A stretch of DNA of 64,000 nt from Arthrobacter terricola (GCF_004354015.1 NZ_SMRU01000014.1:62001-126000); one strand, 5' to 3'; positions 35,080-44,552 are shown, numbered from the stretch's first letter. The notes: generated by a model not told the origin, from the sequence alone. Made by a program: numbers and translations.

Positions 35080-36627
35080 TGCCGCCGTTGGCCTCGCAGC
35101 TTGGAGCTGGGACGCGTTCAGCTTTGCCCAAGGCGAGTCGGCCGCGCCTTCGATAGCTGCTTCCGGGCTGTCGCCCTGGGTCCACCACTTGGCCTCGAAT
35201 GCCAAGGCGTCGAACATGATGCGGTCGCCCTGGTGGTAGCTCTTCTCGGGCACCCACTGGGGGAACGTCCCAGGAGCCACGGTCGCTTTGGGGCTGGGCT
35301 TGTCCCCGGGCAGCACAGGGCCTACGAGTTTCCACGGCGTGGCACCGCCTTGGAGGACGGGGTTGTCCGGGACATCCCCGCGCGTCCACCATTTGGCTTC
35401 GTAGACGCTCCCGTGCCACACGATCCTGTCCGCGGCCACGTACGCCGCATTCGCGTTCCACACCGGGTAGGGGCTGGTCGACGGATCATCTGCTGCGGCC
35501 GTCGCGCTGCTGGTTGTTGGCGAGGGAGCCGCGGCCTGGGTGGGAAGTCCCACATCGTTTGCCAAGGTGGCCGAGAACAGCTGGGAGCCCTGGTCGATTC
35601 CGCTGCAGCCGTCGGAAACCTTGCTCAAGTCCGGATAGTTGGGGCTGCAGGTCCGGTCGCGGTTCATGGACCACATGGACACCCTGCCGAGGTTCTTGGA
35701 CGTGACGAAGCCATTAATCGTGGCGGCGTCGGCCAAGGTGAAGACTTCGCCCGCTGTATCGTTCTGGCCGATCATCACCGTGACGCCCAGCTTCCGCCAG
35801 AGGGTTTCGCTCCCAAGGTCCGTTCCGGCGTCGTGATACAGGTTGGCGAGCTGATTGTGTGCGGCCTCGGCGGCCGCGCTCGCTGCCTGGGACATGCTCT
35901 CCGAGGCCGCCTTGCTGCCTCCGAAGTCCATGGCCATGACGTTCACGCCTTCAAGGTCCACCCCGCCGGCCAAGGTGCGCGCCACCATGTTCCGGCCGTC
36001 CGCGGTGAGGCCATTCGGGTCGGCCGGAAGCGTCAGCCACACAGAGAGCGGTTTTCCATTCGCCTTGTGTTCTTTTTGGAGGGCGGCAATGGCATGCGCC
36101 CTCCGGTCCGCGGCCGCGGTGTCGGCCAAGGCGGGTCCTTCGACGTCGAGATCGATCGTGGTGAGGCTGTAGCGGTCAACGATCTGCCGGTAGGCGGCGG
36201 CGAGGGCGTTCGGGTCCGTGCAGGAAACGGCGAGCTCGGAGTTGATCAGGCCGCCGAAGGACACGGCCGCCGTCCCGCCGAGCTGGCGCAAGCGCGCGAT
36301 CCGGCGATCCAGGTCAAGGTCGCTCGCGGCCTGGTCCGGGCTGTAAGCGGCACCCCAAGAGGGAGTACAACCCTGCTTCGGATCGGCGACGACGAAGGAG
36401 AGAACCACGGCCTTCGCACTGGGCACAGCAGGGTCTTCGAACGCGAAACGCGGAGTGGCAGTGACGTCCACATAGCCGGAAAACGCCGACGGCATGGTGG
36501 CAGCAACGCTCACGTCCTGAACGTTGCGGACTCCGAAGTATCCGGCCGCGACGAGCGCGATCACAATCGCACACAGGACACCCAGGCGTGGCAGCGACAA
36601 GCGGCGGCCGGGAAAGCGTTTGGACAC
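35071..36627 (-). CDS. Membrane-anchored GH18-like protein with two CBM5/12-like modules
   Basis: 518 residues from GTG 36627, preceded by GGGGGTC at 4-5 bases; the in-frame ATGs upstream are poorly spaced. Residues 14-33 form a TM anchor. Residues about 48-380 resemble a GH18-type barrel, with VSFGGLINSEL and the catalytic-type motif T-IDLDVEG (D159, D161, E163), here D-x-D-x-E as in chitinases of the short type. After a Ser/Thr/Ala linker, two repeats end in EAKWWTRGDVPDNP and EAKWWTQGDSPEAA, the carbohydrate-binding ChiC pattern. It is probably surface-attached and acts on or binds chitin-like or peptidoglycan glycans. It is divergent from a glycosyltransferase gene. Confidence 0.8.
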   Translation of the reverse strand: MSKRFPGRRLSLPRLGVLCAIVIALVAAGYFGVRNVQDVSVAATMPSAFSGYVDVTATPRFAFEDPAVPSAKAVVLSFVVADPKQGCTPSWGAAYSPDQAASDLDLDRRIARLRQLGGTAAVSFGGLINSELAVSCTDPNALAAAYRQIVDRYSLTTIDLDVEGPALADTAAADRRAHAIAALQKEHKANGKPLSVWLTLPADPNGLTADGRNMVARTLAGGVDLEGVNVMAMDFGGSKAASESMSQAASAAAEAAHNQLANLYHDAGTDLGSETLWRKLGVTVMIGQNDTAGEVFTLADAATINGFVTSKNLGRVSMWSMNRDRTCSPNYPDLSKVSDGCSGIDQGSQLFSATLANDVGLPTQAAAPSPTTSSATAAADDPSTSPYPVWNANAAYVAADRIVWHGSVYEAKWWTRGDVPDNPVLQGGATPWKLVGPVLPGDKPSPKATVAPGTFPQWVPEKSYHQGDRIMFDALAFEAKWWTQGDSPEAAIEGAADSPWAKLNASQLQAARPTAALP

Positions 36628-36807
36628 AGAAGACCCCCAGGGATTCCAAGAAAAAGACCTTCGCGGATGCCTGGAAAAGATCTCATTCCCGTGGATTTGC
36701 CCCGGTGTGCGTAGCATTTCCTTGAGTCCTATGGGAACCCCGCGTTCTTCGCCTATCATAGGGGCGCACTGGGGTGCAGTCCGTTACATTACGCTGCACT
36801 GTGCCGT

Positions 36808-39240
36808 GTGCCCGCTGGGGGCCCACGGACCTCGGATGGGGACACATTGCCGGAACCGATTGCGTTGCTTCGCCCTGACGCCCAGGGGCCCATGGAACTG
36901 CCTTCCTCCAAGAGCCGAAGGCGGCAATGGGGGGCCGAGAAACGCTCGGAGCCGCTCTCGATCGTCCACCCCACACCGTCGCGGCGGAAGATCGTCCTCG
37001 GCCGCATCGGCATCCTCACCACTATGCTCGCGTGGATCGGTTATGTGGTCACCACCGTGCTCAAGCAATTGGTGGACAACCCCGGTGCAGGGTTCCGCTT
37101 CGGCGTCGAAACCCTCTCGTATCTCGTGGTTGTGACGTTCCTGACGTTTTCCGCCCTCATGTACCTGACGGCCCGGCAAGGTGCCTTGACGCGCTTCCGC
37201 AACCACCGGCGTGTCCCCCGCGGCGAACTCGACCGCCACTTCTTCGACTATTCCGACGGCGTCACCGTGCTGATTCCTTCGTACGCCGAGGAACCGGAAG
37301 TTGTCCGGGGCACCATGTGGTCCGCGGCGCTGCAGGAATTCCCGGACCTCCGGGTTGTGCTGCTCCTCGACGATCCGCCCTTCCCCAAGGATTCCGACGT
37401 CCTCCGCAGGCTTGAGGCAACCCGGGCGCTTGCCGGACAGATCGAAGAAACCCTCCGCGAACCGGCAATGCGCGTCAATGCCGCATATGCCGCGTACCGG
37501 ACGCTCCTGCTGAAGGGCGAGGAGTTGGTGCCCGGCACCGAGATCCAGAGGCTCATCGACGAGTACGAGTATGCCGCGGCCTGGCTTGAAGGCATGGCCG
37601 AGACCGAAAGCGTCGAAGACCACGTTGATGAGTTCTTCGTGGACCTCGTCCTCATGGGCCTGGCCCGGGAACTGCGTCTGGTGATCCTGGCCCTGACCGC
37701 CGCCAAGGCGCAACGTACCTCGCCCGGCGGGCAAAGGATCTCCGAGCTGTACGCGCGCCTCACCTGGATCTTCAACGTCAAAGTCACCACGTTCGAACGC
37801 AAGCGCTTCGCCAGCCTCTCCCACGAGGCCAACAAGGCCATGAACCTCAACGCCTACCTCTCGCTCATGGGCGGACGGTGGCTTCGGGAAGAGACAGCCG
37901 ACGGAACAGTGCTGCGTCCGACGGCGGCCCTCGCCGAAGCTGCGGCCGTCGGTGATGCCGTGGTCACCGCTGATTCGGCCGGGTCTGGTGCCGACGTCGA
38001 CTTCCTGGACGTCCCGGACACGACGTATGTCTTGACGTTGGACGCGGACTCGCTCCTCCTCCGCGACTACTGCCTCCGCTTGGTCCACCTCCTCGAATCG
38101 CCGGGGAACGAAAACGTGGCCGTCACGCAGACCCCGTATTCTTCCTTCCGCGGCGCCCCCACCCGTATCGAGCGCATCGCCGGGGCCACCACCGACATCC
38201 AGCACATCCAGCACCAAGGCATGACAAGTTATGGCGCCACTTTCTGGGTGGGTGCGAACGCCGTGATCCGCAAGCAGGCGTTGGAAGACATCGTCGAGAT
38301 CTCCACGGTGGGCGGTTTCGAGGTGAGGACCTACATCCAGGACCGCACCGTCATCGAGGACACTGAGTCCAGCGTGGACCTCGGCAAGCATGGATGGACC
38401 TTGGTCAACTACCCCGAACGGCTCAGTTACAGCGCCACGCCGCCGGACTTCGGCTCGCTCGTGGTGCAGCGCCGGCGTTGGGCCAACGGCGGCTTGTTGA
38501 TCCTGCCCAAGCTCGTGGAGCAGGTCCGCAAGCGGCGCGGCACGGACCGTCCCTTGCTCTTGCGTGAAGTCCTGCTCCGGGTCAACTACATGGCTTCCAT
38601 CACGTGGGCGAGCTTTGGATTGCTGTTCCTGCTCGCGTACCCCTACGACAGCAGGCTCCTCAGTCCTTTGGTGTTCCTCGCCGCGCTGCCCTACTTCCTC
38701 GCCATGGGCAGCGATCTTCGGGATTGCGGCCACCGGTTCAGCGACATTTTCCGGATTTACGGGTTCAACCTGGTGCTCCTGCCCGTCAACCTCGCCGGTG
38801 TCCTGAAGTCCCTCCAGCAAGCCCTCACCGGGGACAAGATCCCGTTCGTCCGTACCCCGAAGGTAAAGGACCGCACAGCGGCACCCGCTCTCTACGTCCT
38901 GGCGCCGTACCTGATTGTGGCGTTCTCCTTGCTGACGGTGTGGCGGAACTGGGAACTCGGAAACTGGGGCAATTTCGCCTTCGCCGCTTTCAACGCCGTG
39001 ATGGCTGCCGGAGCGATCCGCTCCTACATCGGCTTGGCGAATTCAGGAGTGGACATGTACCTCGGTGTCCTGAACTGGCTGTACGTGGCCCCGAAGAAGC
39101 CGAAACCGGAGGCCCCGGCCATCATTCCGAAAACCCCGGAGCAAACCGATTGGGAGTCCTTGCTCTACCACGGTGACCGCCGCTTGAACCGCGACCTGCG
39201 CGGCAAAGGGGATCGCCGCAAGCGCGCCGGGGCGCTCTAA
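36808..39240 (+). CDS. Family 2 (cellulose-synthase-like) membrane glycosyltransferase
   Basis: 810 residues. Two N-terminal TM helices (about 62-85 and 100-121), then a cytosolic GT-A domain with VTVLIPSYAEEP, first Asp pair D188-D189, D412-A-D414 and the Q554RRRW558 motif for processive synthases, then four C-terminal TM helices. A long insert (about 200-400) separates the first two Asp motifs and includes helical segments. It probably polymerises and exports an exopolysaccharide; the sugar is unknown. The start is uncertain: GTG 36808, TTG 36847 and ATG 36892 are all possible, and a -10-like TACGCT at 36790 favours the first. No PilZ domain is visible. Confidence 0.85.
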   Translation: MPAGGPRTSDGDTLPEPIALLRPDAQGPMELPSSKSRRRQWGAEKRSEPLSIVHPTPSRRKIVLGRIGILTTMLAWIGYVVTTVLKQLVDNPGAGFRFGVETLSYLVVVTFLTFSALMYLTARQGALTRFRNHRRVPRGELDRHFFDYSDGVTVLIPSYAEEPEVVRGTMWSAALQEFPDLRVVLLLDDPPFPKDSDVLRRLEATRALAGQIEETLREPAMRVNAAYAAYRTLLLKGEELVPGTEIQRLIDEYEYAAAWLEGMAETESVEDHVDEFFVDLVLMGLARELRLVILALTAAKAQRTSPGGQRISELYARLTWIFNVKVTTFERKRFASLSHEANKAMNLNAYLSLMGGRWLREETADGTVLRPTAALAEAAAVGDAVVTADSAGSGADVDFLDVPDTTYVLTLDADSLLLRDYCLRLVHLLESPGNENVAVTQTPYSSFRGAPTRIERIAGATTDIQHIQHQGMTSYGATFWVGANAVIRKQALEDIVEISTVGGFEVRTYIQDRTVIEDTESSVDLGKHGWTLVNYPERLSYSATPPDFGSLVVQRRRWANGGLLILPKLVEQVRKRRGTDRPLLLREVLLRVNYMASITWASFGLLFLLAYPYDSRLLSPLVFLAALPYFLAMGSDLRDCGHRFSDIFRIYGFNLVLLPVNLAGVLKSLQQALTGDKIPFVRTPKVKDRTAAPALYVLAPYLIVAFSLLTVWRNWELGNWGNFAFAAFNAVMAAGAIRSYIGLANSGVDMYLGVLNWLYVAPKKPKPEAPAIIPKTPEQTDWESLLYHGDRRLNRDLRGKGDRRKRAGAL

Positions 39241-39252
39241 CAGGGGCGCCGT

Positions 39253-39351
39253 GTACAGTTCTGCTGGATCACCTAGGCCAAGGGTGCAGCCGATCCGCGG
39301 GATTCCGCGCCTCGGCTGAGGTCCGCTCCTTGGTGATCCAGCAGAATGTAC
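39253..39351. repeat. Nested inverted repeat, about 100 bp
   Basis: The outer arms TTCTGCTGGATCACC (39259-39273) and GGTGATCCAGCAGAA (39332-39346) are perfect for 15 bp and extend to about 20 bp with one bulge. Inside, CAGCCGA pairs with TCGGCTG, and inside that CGCGG pairs with CCGCG around GATT. It begins 13 bases after the glycosyltransferase stop. It could be a very large terminator, a small structured RNA or a MITE-like element. Confidence 0.7.
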
Positions 39352-39480
39352 CGCGACCAGTCGGTCACGGCGCGGCCGGTACGTCAGGTTTTGCCGCAAG
39401 CTGGGCCTAGACTTGCTGGTTGGAGCAAACGAAACGAGAGCTGCGGTGCACAACGCCGCGAGTCTTAGGGGACAGGACAA

Positions 39481-40803
39481 ATGCCGGATTCCGCGGACAA
39501 AGAAAACCGCGCCACTGCACCGAGCGAAGGGCAGCCCGAGCTTTTGCGGCGCCGCGATCGTCGGCGTGCAGACGGTGATGACGCTTGGACAGGAGCTATG
39601 CCGATCATTACGCCCGACTCCGAGACGCCCGCGCCCGCAGCGGTGCCGCTCCAAAGCCGAAGCTGGGCTGAAGCAGCGGCCGCCGCAGATGCCGCAGCCA
39701 ACGCCGCGGATGCCGAAAAGGGCGCGGCAGCAGAACCCGAAAATGCGGCAAGCAAAAGCCAGGCATCTGAGGTGAAGAACGCCGGAAGCGAGGGTTCGAC
39801 GCCGGCAGCACAGGCCGCGGAGGCCGGCCCGACTCCCGCGCGGGCGGGCCGAGCCGCCGCAGCGAACGCTCCAATCTCAGACTTCATTACCTCTCCCGGT
39901 TCCTTCGTCAAAGAACAAAAGCCCCGTCCCGTCGGAGGCTTCCGCGGGATGTTGTACAAACTCACAGGCGGCGCTTGGAACCTCGGGCCCAGCGCGAAGC
40001 AACGCGAAGAAGACGAGCTGGCACGCCGTATTTCCCGGCAACTCCAGGGCAGCTACAACACCGCCGTCCTGAGCTTGAAGGGCGGAATCGGGAAGACGTC
40101 CACCACGGTGGGTGTTGGCCTCACGCTCGCAGAGTTCCGTGGCGACCCTCCTTGTGCCATCGACGCCAATCCGGATTCCGGAGACCTCGTGGAGCGCGCC
40201 CTGGGTGAAGGCATCTACCAGAAGGCCACCCCGCGCACCATCACGGACCTGCTCAAGAACGTGGAAAACGTCGATTCGCTCACGGCCCTTGCCCGGTACA
40301 TGCACCACGCGGGCAGGTTGCACCTCATTGCCGGCGAGCAGGATCCGGAAGTCTCCGACTCGTTGACGGCCGAGGAATACCTGCGCATCCGCCAGCTCAT
40401 TTCGGCCTACTATTCCGTAGCGTTGACCGACTGCGGCACTGGTGTCACGCACAATGCCATGAAGGGCATCCTGCAGTCAGCGGACAACCTCATCATCGCC
40501 GCCGGCTATGCCGTGAGTGGCGCGAAGCGTGCCCGCAGCACGCTCCAATGGCTCGCGAGCCATGGCTACGAGGACCTCGCCCGCAACGCGATCGTGGTCA
40601 TCACGGACAAGGACGAGGTGTCCTCCCGCGTGGACAAGAACGCGATCGAGGAACACCTCGCGGGGATTTGCCGCCAGCTGATTGCCGTGCCGCACGACAG
40701 GGGAGTGGCCGACGGCGACCTCGTCACGTTGGACGTCTTGCGCCCTGATACGCGCCGCGCCTACAAGGAAATCGCGGCCGCGATCGTGGACGGCTACGTG
40801 TAG
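39481..40803 (+). CDS. ParA/MinD-like ATPase with long disordered N-terminus
   Basis: 440 residues. Residues 1-140 are Ala/Pro/Glu-rich and disordered, with DRRR basic patches. About 150-185 is a conserved linker (GGFRGMLYKLTGGAWNLGPS), followed by a ParA/MinD ATPase with deviant Walker A K200GGIGKT206, switch region AIDANPDSGDL and LTDCGTGVTH. The linker plus ATPase arrangement resembles the MinD-like proteins found with actinobacterial secretion systems (EspI-like), but no ESX genes are visible, so its cargo is unknown. It is flanked by a glycosyltransferase and a GH25-like gene on the same strand; joint function at a surface-polysaccharide site is a guess. Confidence 0.8.
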   Translation: MPDSADKENRATAPSEGQPELLRRRDRRRADGDDAWTGAMPIITPDSETPAPAAVPLQSRSWAEAAAAADAAANAADAEKGAAAEPENAASKSQASEVKNAGSEGSTPAAQAAEAGPTPARAGRAAAANAPISDFITSPGSFVKEQKPRPVGGFRGMLYKLTGGAWNLGPSAKQREEDELARRISRQLQGSYNTAVLSLKGGIGKTSTTVGVGLTLAEFRGDPPCAIDANPDSGDLVERALGEGIYQKATPRTITDLLKNVENVDSLTALARYMHHAGRLHLIAGEQDPEVSDSLTAEEYLRIRQLISAYYSVALTDCGTGVTHNAMKGILQSADNLIIAAGYAVSGAKRARSTLQWLASHGYEDLARNAIVVITDKDEVSSRVDKNAIEEHLAGICRQLIAVPHDRGVADGDLVTLDVLRPDTRRAYKEIAAAIVDGYV

Positions 40804-40917
40804 CGAACAACACTCTAATCACTACTTGCATATCGCTTCATTCGGGCCATTTCATACTCGAGTGCTACTTGGATTGCAAATTTTCGGATCGCCTAACTTT
40901 TTCCTAGAGTGGCTCCT

Positions 40918-40940
40918 GGACCACCCCTTTTAGGGGGTCC
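40918..40940. other. Imperfect hairpin downstream of the ParA-like gene
   Basis: GGACC/GGTCC with an inner CCC/GGG stem and a TTTTA loop, in the 247-base gap before the GH25-like gene. The stretch 40804-40917 is unusually A/T-rich (TTTTCGG, AACTTTTTCC), as a promoter region might be. No gene is seen in the gap. Confidence 0.35.
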
Positions 40941-41050
40941 TCGCGCATGACCGGGAACTGGGCCCGGGCACGGCGCATTGCCATCCGTCGCGCCATCGAC
41001 TTCTGCTGTGCCCGCGTCACGACCGTGCGGCCAGCGCCCAGGAGCCTTGC

Positions 41051-41962
41051 TTGATCCCGAAAAACCTCGCTTTTGCCGTTGTTGCCCTCTTACTGTTGAT
41101 CGTGCTGCCCAGCGCTTCGCCCAGTTTGCTCGGTTCGTCCCGGCCAGCCGCCAACACAGTGCCCGACGCCGGTCCGGCGCCGATTGCCAACGCCGCGCCC
41201 GCCGCTGAGGTAGCGCCCGTTCCCGCAAAGACGCCTGAAGCGGCACCCGCTCCAGCACCGACCGCGGAACCGCGGGCTGCCGCAGCCGCCGCGCCGGCCG
41301 CCGTCGTACCCCAAGACGTGGTACCTCAAAACGCGGTGCCCCAAAATGGCCAGGAAGGGCCGAACGGTTCGGTGAAAGTCCTGGACACCACCGCCGCGAT
41401 CACGGATCCGGCCTGGTTCCGGCAGGCTTATGCGGAGGGGTTCCGGCTGTACGTGATGCACTCGACCGTGTGGGGCACGTGTACGCCCTGGCAGAGGACG
41501 CAAGAGCAATTGAAGATGGCGCTTGACGCCGGACTCAAGATCGCGGTCTACACCCGCGATGCCTCGTGCTGGGAGGGCGGCATCAAGGCCGCAGGCCCGT
41601 ATATTCCGCAGTTGCAGTTCTTCGCTTTGGACGTCGAAACCGGGAGTTCCCCGGTGACCCGCGCGATGGTGGATGGCGTGCGGAGCCTCGGCGTGCGGCC
41701 AGTCATCTACAGCGGCAGCGGAATGTGGCCGGGACTGATGAGCAACAGCAAGGCGTTCGCGGACGTTCCCTTGTGGGACACCGATACGAGCAACCTCGAC
41801 TATTCAAGCTGGACGCCGGACCACCTGGCACCCGCGCCGGTTCAGTATGGCGGCTGGAACACGAACGGCACCATGAGGATCGGCATCCAGCAAAAGTTCG
41901 AACACAACCTCAACGGCATCAACGTGGACCTGAACTCGTTCAGCGCGGGTTTCCTGAAATAG
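41051..41962 (+). CDS. Secreted glycoside-hydrolase-25-like protein
   Basis: 303 residues from TTG 41051 with AGGAG 6 bases upstream. A signal-type helix (about 5-25), then an Ala/Pro-rich spacer (about 30-105) including the short repeat VVPQDVVPQNAVPQN, then a TIM-barrel-like domain starting VKVLDTTAAITDPAWFRQAYAEGFRLYVMHST. GH25-like features are FFALDVETGSSPVTRAMV and VRPVIYSGSGMWPG. Typical GH25 muramidases begin DVS/DxSxWQ; here DTT replaces that motif, so lysozyme activity is not assured. It is probably exported and wall-associated. Confidence 0.75.
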   Translation: MIPKNLAFAVVALLLLIVLPSASPSLLGSSRPAANTVPDAGPAPIANAAPAAEVAPVPAKTPEAAPAPAPTAEPRAAAAAAPAAVVPQDVVPQNAVPQNGQEGPNGSVKVLDTTAAITDPAWFRQAYAEGFRLYVMHSTVWGTCTPWQRTQEQLKMALDAGLKIAVYTRDASCWEGGIKAAGPYIPQLQFFALDVETGSSPVTRAMVDGVRSLGVRPVIYSGSGMWPGLMSNSKAFADVPLWDTDTSNLDYSSWTPDHLAPAPVQYGGWNTNGTMRIGIQQKFEHNLNGINVDLNSFSAGFLK

Positions 41963-41965
41963 CGC

Positions 41966-42721
41966 CTAGTTCTCGGTACTCCGGGCGGCTTCCGAAGGTT
42001 CGGCCGAAGGCTCCTCCCTCGCTTCGAGCAAGGCCGTGAGCCGCTCCACCTGCGTCCTGAGGCGCCGAAGCTCCTCGAAGACAGGCGCCTCGGCGGCGTC
42101 GAGTTCTGCCGCCGTTTCGACGGCCACGGACTCAACCATCCACGACGCCACGGAAGCGGTCACCAGGCCCAGAATTGCTATTCCGCCCACCATCAGGCCT
42201 GCGGCGACGCATCGTCCCAGGACCGTAATGGGGTAGTAGTCTCCGTAGCCGACGGTCGTGATGGTTGTGAGGGCCCACCAGACCGCATCGCCGAAGGTCT
42301 TTATATTCGCGCCGGGTACGTTTTCTTCGGCATCGAGGCCGGCCAGTGCGCCAGCATAAATCAGGAGGGCCGCAGCTCCGAGGACATACACCAGCACGCG
42401 GCTGCGGAGGGCGTTGCCGCCGATGCGGTGCACCACTTGCAGGAGGCTGACCAGGCGCAGGAGGCGCAAGGGCCGGAGCGCGGGCAAGGCAACAATGGCG
42501 AGTTCGTGCAGGTTGCGGAAAAACCATCGAACGCGGTGCGGCGCGAGATATAGGTTGATGAAGTAGTCCACCACGAACACGGCCCAGGTTCCCCAAATGA
42601 GGACTTCCACCACAACGGCCTCGGTATTCACGATGACCTGGACTGAGAAGGCGGCAAGAAACACCATGGCCGCCACGAGGAGGGGCCACTCTGACCGCTT
42701 GCGCCACTGTTCCTGTGTCAC
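41966..42721 (-). CDS. Voltage-gated-type potassium channel
   Basis: 251 residues from a GTG that overlaps the upstream stop. Six TM helices with an S4-like arginine-rich segment (LPALRPLRLLRLVSLLQ, about 79-95) and selectivity filter TTVGYGD (155-161) between S5 and S6. The C-terminus (about 210-240) is a coiled coil (EELRRLRTQVERLTALLEA). It conducts K+ and probably helps set membrane potential. It is coupled with the next gene upstream (4-base overlap) and converges with the GH25-like gene, with 3 bases between the stops. Confidence 0.9.
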   Translation of the reverse strand: MTQEQWRKRSEWPLLVAAMVFLAAFSVQVIVNTEAVVVEVLIWGTWAVFVVDYFINLYLAPHRVRWFFRNLHELAIVALPALRPLRLLRLVSLLQVVHRIGGNALRSRVLVYVLGAAALLIYAGALAGLDAEENVPGANIKTFGDAVWWALTTITTVGYGDYYPITVLGRCVAAGLMVGGIAILGLVTASVASWMVESVAVETAAELDAAEAPVFEELRRLRTQVERLTALLEAREEPSAEPSEAARSTEN

Positions 42722-43212
42722 GGTCCTAGTGTCCTTGCGTGGTCGATCGCGGCCAAGGACACCGCGCTGGCCGCCAGCCTGACCGCGTGGACCCGGTACC
42801 ATGTTGCCAACAACGGGGTCCGCAATTCAGGGTCCAAGGGCTCCGGGCTGAAGAACAGCTTGGGGTTGACCGACCGCAAAAGGTACGCCGTGGCGGCGCC
42901 GCCCACCACCGAACTCGCGGCCGCGAGCACGAGCCAAGGCCGCCGTCGCGGCCTGTTCCACGAAGTGACCGTCGCGGCGATAACCAAGGGCACATTCAAC
43001 GGCGCAACGGGGGCGTAATACCGGCCGGGACTTCCGGCACCAAAAGGCGACCTCGGCAATTCGGGGCTCGGCGCCGAGCCCGCGACGCGGTGCGGAATCT
43101 TGGCAACGCCCTCGTACAGGTTGCCGAAGAACCAATGGGCGTGAGTGAGTTCCGCAGCACGCAGGAGCCGATCGGCAGCCGCCCTGCGCCGATTCAGTGA
43201 TACATCTCTCAT
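42718..43212 (-). CDS. Membrane protein of unknown function
   Basis: 164 residues with THAHWFFGNLYEGVAKIP near the N-terminus and about three hydrophobic helices (about 70-85, 95-112 and 140-158). It has some resemblance to DUF1772/anthrone-oxygenase-like membrane proteins in the helix order, but I am not certain of the family. ATG 43212 is the natural start. It overlaps the K+ channel gene by 4 bases, so the two are one transcript. Confidence 0.6.
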   Translation of the reverse strand: MRDVSLNRRRAAADRLLRAAELTHAHWFFGNLYEGVAKIPHRVAGSAPSPELPRSPFGAGSPGRYYAPVAPLNVPLVIAATVTSWNRPRRRPWLVLAAASSVVGGAATAYLLRSVNPKLFFSPEPLDPELRTPLLATWYRVHAVRLAASAVSLAAIDHARTLGP

Positions 43213-43272
43213 GTCGACAAGATACTCCTTCGCCGGGCCTTCGGCTCAGGCGAAAAGCCTAGGATGAAGGGG

Positions 43273-44493
43273 ATGACAACAACCAACACCGTCCAACCCT
43301 TCAGCCTCCGCAGCATTGCCCTGCCCGCCTTCGGGCCGGCACTGCTTTTCAGCATCGGCGAAGGCGCGGTGTTGCCGGTAATTGCCTTGTCCGCGCGCGA
43401 TCTGGGCGCGTCCGTGGCAGTGTCCGCACTGGTGGTCACCCTGATCGGCCTGGGGTCCTGGTTCTTCAACCTGCCCGCGTCCCTCATCACCATCAAGTTC
43501 GGCGAACGGTGGGCGATCGTGGTGGCAGGCGCCGCTGGAGCCCTGGCCTTGCTGGCCGCAGGATTCGCTCCGCTCCTGGCGCACAACGGAGTCTGGCTGC
43601 TCGCAGCGGCGATGACCGTCGTCGGGATGACCGTCAGCGTCTTCAACCTGGCCCGCCAGAAGTACCTCACCGAGGCGGTCCCGGTCTTGTATCGGGCACG
43701 GGCCTTGTCCACCTTGGGCGGGGTGACCCGGATCGGCATGTTCATCGGTCCGTTCGTGGGTGCGGCGGTGATGCAGTTCGCGGGCATCAGCGGAGCGTAC
43801 TGGGTTGGCGTGGTGGGCATGGCCGCCGCGTCCGTCTTGTCCCTCACCATCCCGGACCTCGTGCTCCCGGACGACGTCGACGGCGGCCCCAAGGCTCCCG
43901 AGCCCACCCTCCGGGGCGTTGCGGTCTCCCACGCCCGGGTCTTCCTGACTGCCGGCACGGGAATACTCCTGCTGAGCGCGCTCAGGGCTTCCCGGCAGGT
44001 GGTCATTCCGTTGTGGGCGGACCACTTGGGCCTCGACGCCACGCACGCTTCACTGATATACGGCTTGTCCGGAGCGATCGACATGCTCGTCTTCTACCCG
44101 GCAGGCAAGCTCATGGACCGCAAAGGACGCCTGTGGGTTGCCGTGCCGTCCACCATCATCATGGGCATCGCGCTTTTCCTGATCCCGTTCTCTGCCGGGT
44201 TCGTGGGCCTGCTCCTGGCCGGTCTGCTGATCGGCTTCGGTAACGGCATCGGTTCCGGCCTCATCATGACCCTCGGCGCCGACTTCTCGCCAGACAAGGG
44301 CCGCGGCCAGTTCCTCGGATTGTGGCGCTTCATTTCCGACGCCGGATCCACCGGCGGACCCGTCCTCCTCTCAGCCCTGACCGCCGCGATATCCCTCGCC
44401 GCCGGCGTCTGGGCCACAGGCTTCCTGGGCCTGGCAGCGGCGGCCGTGTTCGCCGTCGCACTCCCGAAACTCAAGCACCACAGGAACTACTAG
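43273..44493 (+). CDS. MFS transporter
   Basis: 406 residues and 12 TM helices. The N-half has LITIKFGERWAIV after TM2 (motif A-like), the middle loop is DVDGGPKAPEP, and the second half has GKLMDRKGRLWVAVPS, a clear motif A. Substrate unknown; a DHA1-like efflux pump is plausible. ATG 43273 is chosen because a -10-like TAGGAT (43260-43265) lies 7 bases upstream, the leaderless pattern seen elsewhere in this window; ATG 43264 would add three residues. It diverges from the channel/membrane protein pair. Confidence 0.87.
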   Translation: MTTTNTVQPFSLRSIALPAFGPALLFSIGEGAVLPVIALSARDLGASVAVSALVVTLIGLGSWFFNLPASLITIKFGERWAIVVAGAAGALALLAAGFAPLLAHNGVWLLAAAMTVVGMTVSVFNLARQKYLTEAVPVLYRARALSTLGGVTRIGMFIGPFVGAAVMQFAGISGAYWVGVVGMAAASVLSLTIPDLVLPDDVDGGPKAPEPTLRGVAVSHARVFLTAGTGILLLSALRASRQVVIPLWADHLGLDATHASLIYGLSGAIDMLVFYPAGKLMDRKGRLWVAVPSTIIMGIALFLIPFSAGFVGLLLAGLLIGFGNGIGSGLIMTLGADFSPDKGRGQFLGLWRFISDAGSTGGPVLLSALTAAISLAAGVWATGFLGLAAAAVFAVALPKLKHHRNY

Positions 44494-44552
44494 CCCGACG
44501 GCGGGTGGCGGCTCCCAGCGTTCGATCAGGAGCCTTCGGTAAAATGAATCGA

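Noticed and set aside
36784..38820. 678-residue open frame on the minus strand opposite the GT2 gene
   Set aside because: Antisense shadow of a gene with strong third-position G/C bias; no family motif, and composition typical of antisense translation.
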